A DNA stretch of 64,000 bases from NCBI RefSeq assembly GCF_001951015.1, contig NZ_CP018914.1, positions 372,001 through 436,000 on the forward strand, written 5' to 3'. Under the pieces are notes generated by a model, which searched no databases, was not told the origin of the DNA, and saw only the letters and a program-made list of their open reading frames with translations. Below are positions 8,769 through 17,619 of the stretch, piece after piece. This DNA comes from Rickettsia rickettsii. GTDB taxonomy: Bacteria; Pseudomonadota; Alphaproteobacteria; Rickettsiales; Rickettsiaceae. The position numbers and the translations under genes were made by a program. Position 1 is the stretch's first letter. Every line of letters begins with the position of its first letter.

Positions 8769-10949
8769 CTAAACCTCAACATCAAACACCTTAAAAATAA
8801 ATACTAATTCGTCAGCTATCTCTTTCAGATAATCAAAACGACCGGCAGAACCTTTATGTCCCGTATCCATATTTGTTTTTAATAATAAGGGATTATTGTC
8901 CATTTTTAGTGCTCGTAATTTTGCTACCCATTTAGCAGGTTCCCAGTAACCTACACGTGGGTCGGATATACCGCAAGTAACGAATAGAGCAGGGTAGTTT
9001 TGTGCTTTTACGTTATCATAAGGGGAATATGATTTAATATATTCAAAATATTCTTTCTCTTTCGGATTACCCCACTCATTATATTCCAAGAGAGTTAACG
9101 GTAAGCTTTCGTCAAGCATGGTACTCAAAACATCAACAAACGGTACATGCGCGATTGCTGCTCTATAGATTTCCGGTTTTTCGTTGAGTATGTAACCGAT
9201 TAACATACCGCCGGCACTACCGCCCATTATTACTATATTGTTGTTACTTGTATATTGCTTGTTAATTAAAGCTCTACTACAGGCTATGAAGTCTTCAAAT
9301 GTTCTTTTTTTGGTTAAAAACTTAGCAGCTTCATACCAATCATGACCTAGATCATCGCCACCTCTAATATGCGCAACTGCGTAAATAAAACCGCGATCGG
9401 CAAGTGTTACTGCTGTATTTCTAAAATTGACGGGCATAGCGATGCCATAAGCACCGTAACCCATTAGATATAAAGGATTTGAACCGTCTTTTTTAAATAA
9501 AGATTTTTTATAAAACAAGGTTATAGGTACTTTTACATCTTCATTATCTGCAAATATTCTCTCTACTTTATACTCCTCCGGGTTAAAGCCTGAAGGTATT
9601 TCGTGGCTCTTTAATATCGTTAATTTATCGCTATTAAAATCGTAGCTATAAGTGGTATTGGGTCTTGCTAGAGAAGAGTACTCTATTCTGATATCGTCTT
9701 CCTCAAAGTTTGTAGAAAAACTACTTGCTTGGAAACTTTCGTCGGGAAAATGAATTGTATTTTCTTGTAAATCTTTAAATCGCTTTATTTTAATTAGCGG
9801 TAAACCTTGGTCACGATAGTTTAAGATTAAATAATTATTTGTAACATTAAAGCTTTTTAAATATTTGTCTTGTTCTTCCTTAATATAAATATCATCCCAG
9901 CTAGTATTTTCAAAATTATTTACCGGCAGTTTTATAACATGGAAATTTTTAGCTTTATAATTAGTTTTAATATAAAAATAATCGCCATTATATTCTATTT
10001 CATAGAATATTTTGTTTTCTGCAGCTCGTACTAATTTAGGCGTAAAACTATCATCCTGCATAGAAATTACGTAAATTTCATTTTCATTATGATCGCCTGA
10101 ATTTATAAAAATATATTCATGACTTGCTGATTTCTTGCAGCTGATAAAATGAAGAGGGTTTTTGACCTCGAATATTAATTTATCCTGAGTGACCTCTTCA
10201 CCTATACGGTGAAACATTACCTTATCCCAGCGTTGATTCTCATTAATAGTAATATAGAAAAAGCCGTTTAAGTGTTCATGCCAAATTATAGTAGGAGCTA
10301 CAGCTAAATCTCGATCGCTTGATACAAGCGAATTTTGCGGCATTCGCCTAGGCTCACGTACATTTGTACGTTCCGCAGGCTTGTCCTGAAATTCATCTTG
10401 TCTGAAGCGATCGAGATTTAGCTGTACATTGCCTAATTCATCATGTAAGTATTTTTGTTCTTTAAGGTTATATATTTTGATATTGTATTGTTCATTACCT
10501 GTAAAATTAACACTATAAGCCATTAAATTGTGATCAGGTGACATTGCAACTGTAGCAACATCAGTAAAACTGCTATTTGGAGCAAGAAGGTTGACATCTA
10601 ATATTACTTCTTCTGCTGAATCCATATTATTATGCTTTCTGCAATATATCGGATAATTTTTATTCTCCTCTACTCTATGGTAATAGTAATAATCTTTGTT
10701 CTTAACATAAACCGATTCATCGTCTAATTTAACCCGTCCTTTTAATTCTTCAAAAATCTTTTCCTTATCATTTTGCAGATCGGCAAAGAAATTTTCGGTA
10801 TATTGATTCTCAGCTTTTAAATAATCTAAAATTTTAGAGTCTTCTACATTTGGCCACTTAGGATCACGCAGCCAGTGATAATCATCGTTTATTGTTGCTT
10901 CGTGAACTTCAAAGCTGTAATTTTGTTTGTCTGTTATTGGTGGTTTCAT
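8769..10949 (-). CDS. ptrB: Oligopeptidase B (protease II, S9A family)
   Basis: A cytoplasmic serine oligopeptidase that cuts short peptides after basic residues. The 726-aa protein has an N-terminal beta-propeller and a C-terminal alpha/beta-hydrolase domain. The catalytic serine lies in MGGSAGGMLIGYI (about residue 570). A candidate acid is in CGISDPRVGYWEP, and the histidine is in DTGHKGSAGR near the end. Residues about 175-217 (10299-10426) are an in-frame palindromic element that aligned oligopeptidases should lack, inserted in the propeller domain. The rest of the frame is undamaged, so the protein is probably made with the extra loop. Confidence 0.93.
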   Translation of the reverse strand: MKPPITDKQNYSFEVHEATINDDYHWLRDPKWPNVEDSKILDYLKAENQYTENFFADLQNDKEKIFEELKGRVKLDDESVYVKNKDYYYYHRVEENKNYPIYCRKHNNMDSAEEVILDVNLLAPNSSFTDVATVAMSPDHNLMAYSVNFTGNEQYNIKIYNLKEQKYLHDELGNVQLNLDRFRQDEFQDKPAERTNVREPRRMPQNSLVSSDRDLAVAPTIIWHEHLNGFFYITINENQRWDKVMFHRIGEEVTQDKLIFEVKNPLHFISCKKSASHEYIFINSGDHNENEIYVISMQDDSFTPKLVRAAENKIFYEIEYNGDYFYIKTNYKAKNFHVIKLPVNNFENTSWDDIYIKEEQDKYLKSFNVTNNYLILNYRDQGLPLIKIKRFKDLQENTIHFPDESFQASSFSTNFEEDDIRIEYSSLARPNTTYSYDFNSDKLTILKSHEIPSGFNPEEYKVERIFADNEDVKVPITLFYKKSLFKKDGSNPLYLMGYGAYGIAMPVNFRNTAVTLADRGFIYAVAHIRGGDDLGHDWYEAAKFLTKKRTFEDFIACSRALINKQYTSNNNIVIMGGSAGGMLIGYILNEKPEIYRAAIAHVPFVDVLSTMLDESLPLTLLEYNEWGNPKEKEYFEYIKSYSPYDNVKAQNYPALFVTCGISDPRVGYWEPAKWVAKLRALKMDNNPLLLKTNMDTGHKGSAGRFDYLKEIADELVFIFKVFDVEV
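10299..10426. repeat. RPE inserted in frame within ptrB
   Basis: Arms of 22 bases (10299-10320, tacagctaaatctcgatcgc..., and 10405-10426) are exact reverse complements. The element adds about 42 codons to the oligopeptidase gene without breaking its frame. Coding-region RPEs of this kind are known in Rickettsia. Its sequence differs from the two abundant intergenic families of this window. Confidence 0.9.
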
Positions 10950-10979
10950 GTTTTTTTATTTTTTTGTGTTGTTATGCCT

Positions 10980-11108
10980 AAAATCGTCATTGCGCGGAGC
11001 CGTAGGCGACGCGGCAATCTAGTAAAATAATACAAAAATTCTGTAATCAGAATTGTTTACTAGATTGCTTCGTTGAAACTTACAGTTTCTTCTCGCAATG
11101 ACGATTTT
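10980..11108. repeat. RPE, cattgcgagg family
   Basis: Palindrome filling most of the gap upstream of ptrB. The ends aaaatcgtcattgcg and cgcaatgacgatttt are complementary, with an internal pair gcaatctagtaaa/tttactagattgc. Confidence 0.88.
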
Positions 11109-11134
11109 GGTATCTATACAACAATGACATCGAA

Positions 11135-12673
11135 TTATTGTAGTGTTAAAATCAAACTAATTAATAGGAATAATACAATCAATATAGCAGTTTGTTGATT
11201 ATGCCAAGCAGATATTTTACTGAAAATATTATCCCAAATAACCTTAAAATTAAGATATTCTGCCGCATCTTCGTTATTGTCTGCTGTTTCTTTATATTTA
11301 TCGATACTGAAATATATAAATTTTTCAATATATTGGTATAGGTCAAGGTTTATGTTTTCTGTCGAAATGCGTGGTATTTTTCTAAATATTAAAGCCAATA
11401 ACAGTGAGATGGCAAGGATCACTAGCTTAAAGTTAGCAGTATGTGATATTTGAATAGGGTAGAATAAACATATGCATAAAGTTATGATGCAGAAAGAGAG
11501 GTAGGTTATAGTTCTTATGTCATTCCTGCGAAAGCAGGAATCCAGTAAAAACCTTAAAAATAAAAGCTTTATAATATTTCTGGATTCCCGCTTTCGCAGG
11601 AATGACATAAAGCGAGATGGGAATGACTTAGAACTCTCCATCAACAACCCAAATAATATGGTACAAGTCGCTATCTTGGAAAATAGCATTACACTATTCT
11701 CGTTTAAAATATTAGCTATTTCATCTTTAATATAAGAAGAACTAATAGGCAGTATAGATGTATAGATCAATATACTAATAACAAATCCGCTTAATAAAAT
11801 AAAATTAATTTGAGTATTCTGAAGATCTTGGTAATTTTTAATATCATACTCATCTTCTATATAAGCGAAATATAAAGCAAATAATCCGTTATATAATATA
11901 TGTATGAATATAAAGCTTGTAATAAGATAAGCTATATTTGGAGAGTTTATGCTAATAGCCGTTAATATAAAACCAAGCTGTGATACGGTAAGATAACATA
12001 TTAATCGTTTAAGTTTTTTTTCAATTAGAGACAATACTAATCCGTAAATGATCATTGATATCCCAAAAAACTTTAATATCTCAAGACCGCTAAATAATTT
12101 TAAAATGATAATTAAAATAACTTTAGTAGTAAAACTAATTAAATATACAATACCGCTACTTGAAGCTATAGGATAGCAATGAACCACCCAGCCGTTTACA
12201 AAAATAGCCGAGGCATTAATTAAACAACCTGCAAGTATGAATATTGCTGGTAACTCAAAATTATTTACTGATGCCGTTAAAGAAGTAAAAGTCGTATTAC
12301 TTGTTGTTTGGATTAGAAGAGTCATACCGATTAAGATTAGCCCGCTGCTGAATAAATGAGTGAGGAAATATTGACGTGCCGGTTTTATCTTTAATTGGTC
12401 ACAAAAAATAATTATGCAGGCAAAAATCGTCATGAATTCAAGCGAGATTATCATGGAAATAAAATCAGCTGCAAATACGCATATAATAGAGGATAAACAG
12501 TATAAACTACCGATTAAGCATTCTAATTTTCTATTTTGGGAAATTGTATAAAGATTTAAGATAGCAGTAACAATTAGAAATGCTAGAGCTATTAGCTGAT
12601 TTTGTGGGTGAAAATCAAAAATAAGCTCAAAATTAGTAAGCGGAAATGTACACTTGGTATTTTGAATAAACAT
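11135..12673 (-). CDS. NuoN/NuoM-like proton-translocating membrane subunit with in-frame RPE
   Basis: A 512-aa polytopic membrane protein of the proton-antiporter family shared by complex I (NuoL/M/N) and Mrp-type cation antiporters. Many hydrophobic helices are visible, with a divergent central core (YPIASSSGIVYLISFTTKVI) where relatives carry a functional lysine. Residues about 355-386 (11515-11610) come from an RPE and read SFLRKRESRN...DSCFRRNDI, typical of translated palindromes. It starts two bases after the vapC stop, so it is probably co-transcribed with the toxin-antitoxin genes and the other antiporter subunits upstream. Sequence divergence leaves the exact subunit identity open. 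Confidence 0.7.
   Translation of the reverse strand: MFIQNTKCTFPLTNFELIFDFHPQNQLIALAFLIVTAILNLYTISQNRKLECLIGSLYCLSSIICVFAADFISMIISLEFMTIFACIIIFCDQLKIKPARQYFLTHLFSSGLILIGMTLLIQTTSNTTFTSLTASVNNFELPAIFILAGCLINASAIFVNGWVVHCYPIASSSGIVYLISFTTKVILIIILKLFSGLEILKFFGISMIIYGLVLSLIEKKLKRLICYLTVSQLGFILTAISINSPNIAYLITSFIFIHILYNGLFALYFAYIEDEYDIKNYQDLQNTQINFILLSGFVISILIYTSILPISSSYIKDEIANILNENSVMLFSKIATCTILFGLLMESSKSFPSRFMSFLRKRESRNIIKLLFLRFLLDSCFRRNDIRTITYLSFCIITLCICLFYPIQISHTANFKLVILAISLLLALIFRKIPRISTENINLDLYQYIEKFIYFSIDKYKETADNNEDAAEYLNFKVIWDNIFSKISAWHNQQTAILIVLFLLISLILTLQ
11515..11610. repeat. RPE (cattcctgcgaaagcagg family) inside a coding region
   Basis: Ends ttatgtcattcctgcgaaag and cgcaggaatgacataa are complementary and enclose gaatccag/ctggattc. 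It lies in frame in the NuoN-like gene, near residues 355-386. Confidence 0.9.
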
Positions 12674-12674
12674 T

Positions 12675-13079
12675 TTAATCCTTAGAAGAAACTGTTAAAA
12701 CCTCTAGTTCCTGGATTCTTTTAAAGTCTTTTACATTTAGAGTTAATATCAGAAAACCTTTTGTAATAGCCGTTGCTGCAATAAGCATATCATGAGTTCC
12801 TATAGTTATACGTTGTGTGTATAAATCATGAGTAATACGTGCATATGTATATACTTCTTCAATACCGAAAGGTAATATAGTAAACAGACTTTTTACGTAT
12901 TCTATAAAAGCTAAACATTTTATACGTTTATTCTCATTCTTGACTCTATCTACTCCTATTAATAGTTCAGTTAACACAATAGGGCTAATATAAGTCTGAC
13001 CGTAAGGTGACCATTGCTTAGTACTTACCTTTTCTCTTTCTAAAGCTATGATTATAGCAGTATCAATAATTAATCCCAT
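12675..13079 (-). CDS. vapC: VapC-family PIN-domain toxin
   Basis: A 134-aa PIN-domain ribonuclease, normal for VapC. The expected acidic positions are present: Asp6 in GLIIDTAIIIALER, Glu38 in PIVLTELLIG, Asp98 in IGTHDMLIAATAI, and Asp117 in LNVKDFKRI. VapC toxins cleave RNAs such as initiator tRNA or the sarcin-ricin loop and are held inactive by their antitoxin. The start overlaps the end of vapB by 10 bases, the usual translational coupling. The catalytic residues are intact, so it may be active. Confidence 0.92.
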   Translation of the reverse strand: MGLIIDTAIIIALEREKVSTKQWSPYGQTYISPIVLTELLIGVDRVKNENKRIKCLAFIEYVKSLFTILPFGIEEVYTYARITHDLYTQRITIGTHDMLIAATAITKGFLILTLNVKDFKRIQELEVLTVSSKD

Positions 13080-13369
13080 CTTTCAACCAATTTTTTAATA
13101 TCTTGTTTAGTATTGTGTCTTATTTCTTCGCGATTTTTCATGAATTGATCAGCATCTTCAGGATCAAGATGTGGACCATTTTTAAAAGCTTCCTCTAAGT
13201 CTCTTACTGCTACAGAAGGCTTGATTTCTGCAGGCGTAATCCTTGCTACGATATGATTACCTTTTTGAACGTCAAAGCTTTCGCCTTTATAGTAAACTCT
13301 ATTCATAATATCTGAAAAAGATCGTACAAATTCTGTTGCTCTAATAATTTGTGCCATATTTATCCTCAA
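13070..13369 (-). CDS. vapB: VapB/Phd-type antitoxin
   Basis: A 99-aa antitoxin of the Phd/YefM type, read from 13369. The N-terminal half (MAQIIRATEFVRSFSDIMNR, then DVQKGNHIVARITPAE) fits the Phd DNA-binding fold. The C-terminal half is charged and probably wraps the toxin. A second ATG at codon 5 (MAQII) may be the true start. It overlaps vapC and should repress its own operon. The pair is lodged between antiporter subunit genes. Confidence 0.88.
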   Translation of the reverse strand: MRINMAQIIRATEFVRSFSDIMNRVYYKGESFDVQKGNHIVARITPAEIKPSVAVRDLEEAFKNGPHLDPEDADQFMKNREEIRHNTKQDIKKLVERWD

Positions 13370-13394
13370 AAATAATTACCATATTTATACCTTT

Positions 13395-13497
13395 GATACT
13401 TCAAGATTTGGTACGTCAAATTTCGGGATTTGCCTGTGCTCACTATTGTACGCTGTGTAGGTGCACTGCTTATTTGACTTCCAACTTTTGAAGTATC
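13395..13497. repeat. Palindromic element, family with ...tacttcaagatttgg ends
   Basis: gatacttcaa at the left end pairs with ttttgaagtatc at the right, and gtcaaat with atttgac inside. It lies directly upstream of vapB. It resembles the elements near 18531 and 61331 in its overall layout. Confidence 0.65.
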
Positions 13498-13543
13498 TAC
13501 GGTATACATATTATATGATTATGTGTAGATTATGTAAATATGT

Positions 13544-15007
13544 TTATGTAATATAAGCTAAAAATTCTCTGATTAAGATTTGAATAAAATAGAAAAGAGT
13601 TATGGCACAGCAGCACATTATTATACTAATTTGCATAGAGTAGGGGAGTGGTTTTGTTACGTTAGATTCTACTAAAGAAGGTTTATAAATAGAGCTTAAT
13701 ATTTTGAGCAGGTAAAGGCTTGAGAATATACTACTAGCTATTACGACAATCATAACAATGATTTGATTTTGTTCGCTTGCGGCAAGTAATATTGAGAATT
13801 TGCTAATAAATCCGCTAAAGATAGGCATACCGATTAATGATAATGAAGCAATAGATATAATAAAAGAAATTAAAGGAAATTCTTTGGATGTACCATGTAA
13901 ATTCTGTACTTGATCGGCTTTCTTTAAACTGTAAATACTGCCCATACTATAAAATAAGCAGATTTTTGTAAAAGAATGTGAAACTAAATGGAGTATTGCG
14001 GCTCCAAGTGCCTTAGGTGTTAACATGAAAGCACTAAGCAATGCAAGGCTTAATTGGTTCATAGTGGAGTAGGCGAGTATTTTTTTGATATTATCCGTGT
14101 CTAGGGCTTTGATTGAGCTATAAAATATGCTTACTATCGGTATAAAAATTAACCAGTTAAACTCGGCAAATATCATTTGTAAATACGATAAACCGAATAT
14201 ATATAATAGGATTTTGTAAATACAAAATAATCCGGTTTTAACCACTATTACGGCATGCAGCAAACTACTAATGGGGTAATGTGCAACCATTGCAGCAGGA
14301 AGCCATGAATGCACCGGAAAAATTGCAGTTTTAGCAATACCGCAAATAAACATTAACAATAAAATAATTGACTGGTTTTTGGAAAAATAATTTTCTACTA
14401 AACTCCCACTTGCAAAATCTCCGTTACCGGTTTTAGTATAAATAATTATCACTGCCGGTAAAAATAATATTGTGGCAGAAATCATCAGAATTTTTAGATA
14501 TTTATATAACCCTCTAAGTACTATATTATTTTTGGTATGTCCTATTAAAAACGCTGTAGAAATAGTTAAAAGCTCATAGCAAATAAACATCGTGAATAAG
14601 TTGCTAGATAAAGCAATTAAAACACCGATTAGAATAGTGAAGTTAAAGAAAAATAAGAATCTAGAAGAATAGTCTATATTATTAATAGCAAGATATTTAG
14701 GAGTGTAAAGTAAAGCACAAATCCATAAAAAGCCTATTAAACTTAAGAAAATAAGCCCTAAAGGTTCAAGATGGAATCCTATAGAGTAATTACCGCATAT
14801 ATTAAATTCAAACCCTGCTCTAATACCTTTTAAAAACAACCCGTCTATAATTAAAATATTACCGAAGAAAAAAATAGCGATAGTAATAAGTAAAAAATTA
14901 CGTATAAAGCTATCTTTTTGAGTGGCATACGGGCTAGTTAAGTTTAATGCACCAACTAGCAAAGTTGATAGAATCAAAAGACTCGGAGTAGTAAATTGTG
15001 TAATCAT
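13544..15007 (-). CDS. NuoL/MnhD-like antiporter subunit
   Basis: A 487-aa polytopic membrane protein of the proton-conducting family. The core signature is clear: FPVHSWLPAAMVAHYPISS followed by LLHAVIVVKTGLF (about residues 233-265), matching the HSWLP-A-M-A-P-S-LLHA-VK-G pattern of NuoL/NuoM/MrpA/MrpD with its lysine in the middle. MnhD-like or NuoM-like identity cannot be separated by eye. It follows the mnhD gene on the same strand with an RPE between, and is part of the Mrp-like cluster that may exchange Na+ for H+ or assist complex I. Confidence 0.78.
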   Translation of the reverse strand: MITQFTTPSLLILSTLLVGALNLTSPYATQKDSFIRNFLLITIAIFFFGNILIIDGLFLKGIRAGFEFNICGNYSIGFHLEPLGLIFLSLIGFLWICALLYTPKYLAINNIDYSSRFLFFFNFTILIGVLIALSSNLFTMFICYELLTISTAFLIGHTKNNIVLRGLYKYLKILMISATILFLPAVIIIYTKTGNGDFASGSLVENYFSKNQSIILLLMFICGIAKTAIFPVHSWLPAAMVAHYPISSLLHAVIVVKTGLFCIYKILLYIFGLSYLQMIFAEFNWLIFIPIVSIFYSSIKALDTDNIKKILAYSTMNQLSLALLSAFMLTPKALGAAILHLVSHSFTKICLFYSMGSIYSLKKADQVQNLHGTSKEFPLISFIISIASLSLIGMPIFSGFISKFSILLAASEQNQIIVMIVVIASSIFSSLYLLKILSSIYKPSLVESNVTKPLPYSMQISIIMCCCAITLFYFIQILIREFLAYIT

Positions 15008-15064
15008 GATAAGCTGTTATACTTTTTTTGATAGTATGGTTAAAGCATTACCTGTATGGTTTTC

Positions 15065-15188
15065 TATGTCATGCCTAGCTAAAAGTGGGGAAATCCAGAA
15101 AAAGCGAGATAAATCGTGCTTTTAGTTTTAAAAACTTACTGTGTTTATATTTTTTAATTACTGGATTCCCGCTTTCGCGGGAATGACA
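15065..15188. repeat. RPE, cattcctgcgaaagcagg family
   Basis: Left arm atgtcatgcctagct is degenerate; right arm ctggattcccgctttcgcgg is well kept. The element overlaps the 3' end of the mnhD-like gene and provides its last codons. Confidence 0.8.
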
Positions 15189-16455
15189 ATAGTACCATTT
15201 TATAATGGTAAAATAACGATCCTACGGAGCTAAGTAAAATTATAATAAAATCTAATAGTAGATTTTGTGTTAATAATAATTCAAGAATATTTACTTTGAT
15301 AAAAAATAATGGACTGATAGGTAAGCCACAGCTGCACATAATAGCAATTATTATTAAAACTTTGTTAGGCTCTCTTTTATAGCTTCCATTATAAGCATCT
15401 ATCAAGAAAAGAGCTATTTTATTTATACTATCCGCAAGTAATAAACTTGGTAAAACTATTATACCGTTTTCGGTTACGTATAATAAAAATACGTAACCTA
15501 TTTGAGTGCAACATGAATAAATTATAATATTCTTGAAATCTTTTGTTTGGTAAGCAAAATATGGAGCTATAATAAGAGTAGCTAAAGCGATAGGTTTTAT
15601 AAAATTTGTAATAGCCGTTTTAATTGTCTCATAGCCTATAATAATATAAGTAAATTTATATATTATATATATTCCTATTATAGTAGAAATCCCTGCTAAA
15701 TATACTAAAATAACTGAAGCCGTGTTATTATAAGCTCTCATCATCCAAAAATGCATAGGGAAAAAAGCTGTTTTTAAAATAGCACCTATTAAGAAAAAAC
15801 CGATAGCTATAGTGATTATACGGGAATTAGTATGTGCTTGTAAATACGCTGCAATTTCTGCCATATTCAAACTACCCGTAATGCTTAGCAAAAATCCTAT
15901 AGATATAAGAATAAGAGTTGCACCAATACTACCTATTATCAAATAATCAAACGCTCCGATTAAAGATTTTGGATTATTACCTGAGGCTATCAGTACATAG
16001 CTACTAAGTGCCGAAATCTCTATAAATATATATAGATTAAAAAAATCGTGAGTAGCCATCATCCCTAAATAGCCCGTATGAGCGAATAATAATATACCGT
16101 AAAATAAAGATTTTCTATTATTGTTTATATATTTTAAGATAGTTTGATTAGTAATCTTATGACAAAAAACTAAAAAGAATAATAAAACCAAGTTAAGATA
16201 AACAATAATAGCTTGGTTTAGTGCATTTAGCCGATATTCTATTCCTATTTTTGAAGTCCATCCTCCCATGGTGTAAGATAGCTCCGTATTTTGTATAATG
16301 CTATATCCATAAACACTGACCAAAAGGCTAGATAAAATACAAATCGTAGTAATTATTCGTGCAAAGGTAATAAAGCGAAAAGATATTATTGAGAGTAAAG
16401 CCCCAAATAAAGGGAATAATATTTGTATGATAGGGACATGGTGAGCTAGAATCAT
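15154..16455 (-). CDS. mnhD: MnhD/MrpD-like Na+/H+ antiporter subunit
   Basis: A 433-aa polytopic protein of the proton-antiporter family. Visible marks are HDFFNLYIFIEISALSSYVL (about residues 137-156), the E-L/E-I-S type segment of MrpD, and ILKTAFFPMHFWMMRAYNN (about 226-244) corresponding to the K-A-FP-H-WLP-A segment. It overlaps the end of mnhC by 4 bases. The last residues (SFPRKRESSN) are not native: they come from the RPE at 15065-15188, so the original C-terminus was replaced. With mnhC it forms the upstream part of an Mrp-like operon. Confidence 0.82.
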   Translation of the reverse strand: MILAHHVPIIQILFPLFGALLSIISFRFITFARIITTICILSSLLVSVYGYSIIQNTELSYTMGGWTSKIGIEYRLNALNQAIIVYLNLVLLFFLVFCHKITNQTILKYINNNRKSLFYGILLFAHTGYLGMMATHDFFNLYIFIEISALSSYVLIASGNNPKSLIGAFDYLIIGSIGATLILISIGFLLSITGSLNMAEIAAYLQAHTNSRIITIAIGFFLIGAILKTAFFPMHFWMMRAYNNTASVILVYLAGISTIIGIYIIYKFTYIIIGYETIKTAITNFIKPIALATLIIAPYFAYQTKDFKNIIIYSCCTQIGYVFLLYVTENGIIVLPSLLLADSINKIALFLIDAYNGSYKREPNKVLIIIAIMCSCGLPISPLFFIKVNILELLLTQNLLLDFIIILLSSVGSLFYHYKMVLLSFPRKRESSN

Positions 16456-16787
16456 TTATCAAAATTAATTTCATTTTCTGATATTGTACCACAATGTTTA
16501 TAAATTTGATATATTAAACTTAAAGCTACGCTAAGAGTAGCAAACCCAACTACTATAGCAGTTAGCATTAATACATGAGGCAAAGGGCTAGTGTAAGTAG
16601 TGATGCCCTCTTGGAAAATAGGTACACCGCCTGTTTTAATTTTTCCGATACTTACATACAATACTAACACCGAACTTTGAAAGATTCCAAGCCCGATAAT
16701 TTTATGAATATAATTACGACTTGTAAGCATTATAAATAAGCCGCTAGTGAGTAAGATCAAGGCAAAGAAATATATTAAATTATGCAT
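16452..16787 (-). CDS. mnhC: MnhC/MrpC (NuoK-like) subunit
   Basis: A 111-aa protein with three transmembrane helices, the length and layout of MrpC and NuoK. The helices are at about residues 4-22, 29-48 and 72-97. Family features visible are NYIHKIIGLGIFQSSVLVL in the second helix and PLPHVLMLTAIVVGFA in the third. It is the first gene of the antiporter cluster and overlaps mnhD (ATGA). MrpC carries protons or holds the MrpA/D subunits together. The gene starts 78 bases from the virB9a stop. Confidence 0.85.
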   Translation of the reverse strand: MHNLIYFFALILLTSGLFIMLTSRNYIHKIIGLGIFQSSVLVLYVSIGKIKTGGVPIFQEGITTYTSPLPHVLMLTAIVVGFATLSVALSLIYQIYKHCGTISENEINFDK

Positions 16788-16865
16788 AATTATATTGTTA
16801 TTGTAAGAAAAGTATTGTTACGTGAATCAGTTTCATCATCATTGCCGCAGTGACGTTGGTAGACA

Positions 16866-17618
16866 TTAATACGCTTTGAAAGACTGATTAAATACGCATG
16901 TGACTTTTTTGCCCTTACGTATAGCGAGCTTAGGAAAAACCTGTTCAAGGATCACCATATTAGGATTATCTTGAGCAAGGCGATAATTTACTAAAGATTC
17001 TCGAAGTGAATCATCTACAGCAAAAATACCGGAAATTTCAGCGTTTTTATCTCTAAATTGCAGATAAGTAAACTCGCCGTCATCAAAAATTTTAATAGGA
17101 GCTATTTCTTCGCTGCCGCTAATATAGTAATTAAAGTTATATTTTTCAGGATGAGTCAGGTCGGGACTTGCTAGGGTAGCAGAAAAAGTTTGCATATGAC
17201 CGCTCATATTGTCATTTTCGTCATCCGGATAAAGAAACTTTACGTTAAAGACCATTTCAGGATCACGCATATCAAGAGTTTCGGCGGCATATAGTTCAAA
17301 GAAGTACGTCCGTTTATTAGTAATTAAAGTCATATTAGTAGTAGCATCCGGTTCCATCGGTTTAATAAAAATCCTATGACCGGCAGGTACTATTTGCCAT
17401 GAAGTAGTATCTCCCATAGAAATACTTACTATTTCCTCGTCTCTTGCTAGTTCTATACTTGCTTGATAGCCGTAATATCCTGTGAATTTGAAAACATCGT
17501 CAGGGTTATAAGTCATAACTCTGAGACGTGGGTCTCGACCTAGAGGTCGTGATACAGTAAGAGCCAATACATCTAATGTAAGTATTATAAAAGTACAAAA
17601 TATTATTAGTTGCTTCAT
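16866..17618 (-). CDS. virB9: VirB9-like type IV secretion protein (rvhB9a)
   Basis: VirB9 belongs to the outer-membrane core complex of type IV secretion systems with VirB7 and VirB10. The 250-aa protein has a signal peptide (about residues 1-19, ending near DVLALT). The N-terminal domain includes LGRDPRLRVMTYNPDDVF, and the C-terminal domain (about 145-250) binds VirB7 in relatives. Full length distinguishes it from the shortened copy at 19730-20203. It starts one base after the virB8a stop and forms a short minus-strand operon with it. Confidence 0.93.
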   Translation of the reverse strand: MKQLIIFCTFIILTLDVLALTVSRPLGRDPRLRVMTYNPDDVFKFTGYYGYQASIELARDEEIVSISMGDTTSWQIVPAGHRIFIKPMEPDATTNMTLITNKRTYFFELYAAETLDMRDPEMVFNVKFLYPDDENDNMSGHMQTFSATLASPDLTHPEKYNFNYYISGSEEIAPIKIFDDGEFTYLQFRDKNAEISGIFAVDDSLRESLVNYRLAQDNPNMVILEQVFPKLAIRKGKKVTCVFNQSFKAY

Positions 17619-17619
17619 A

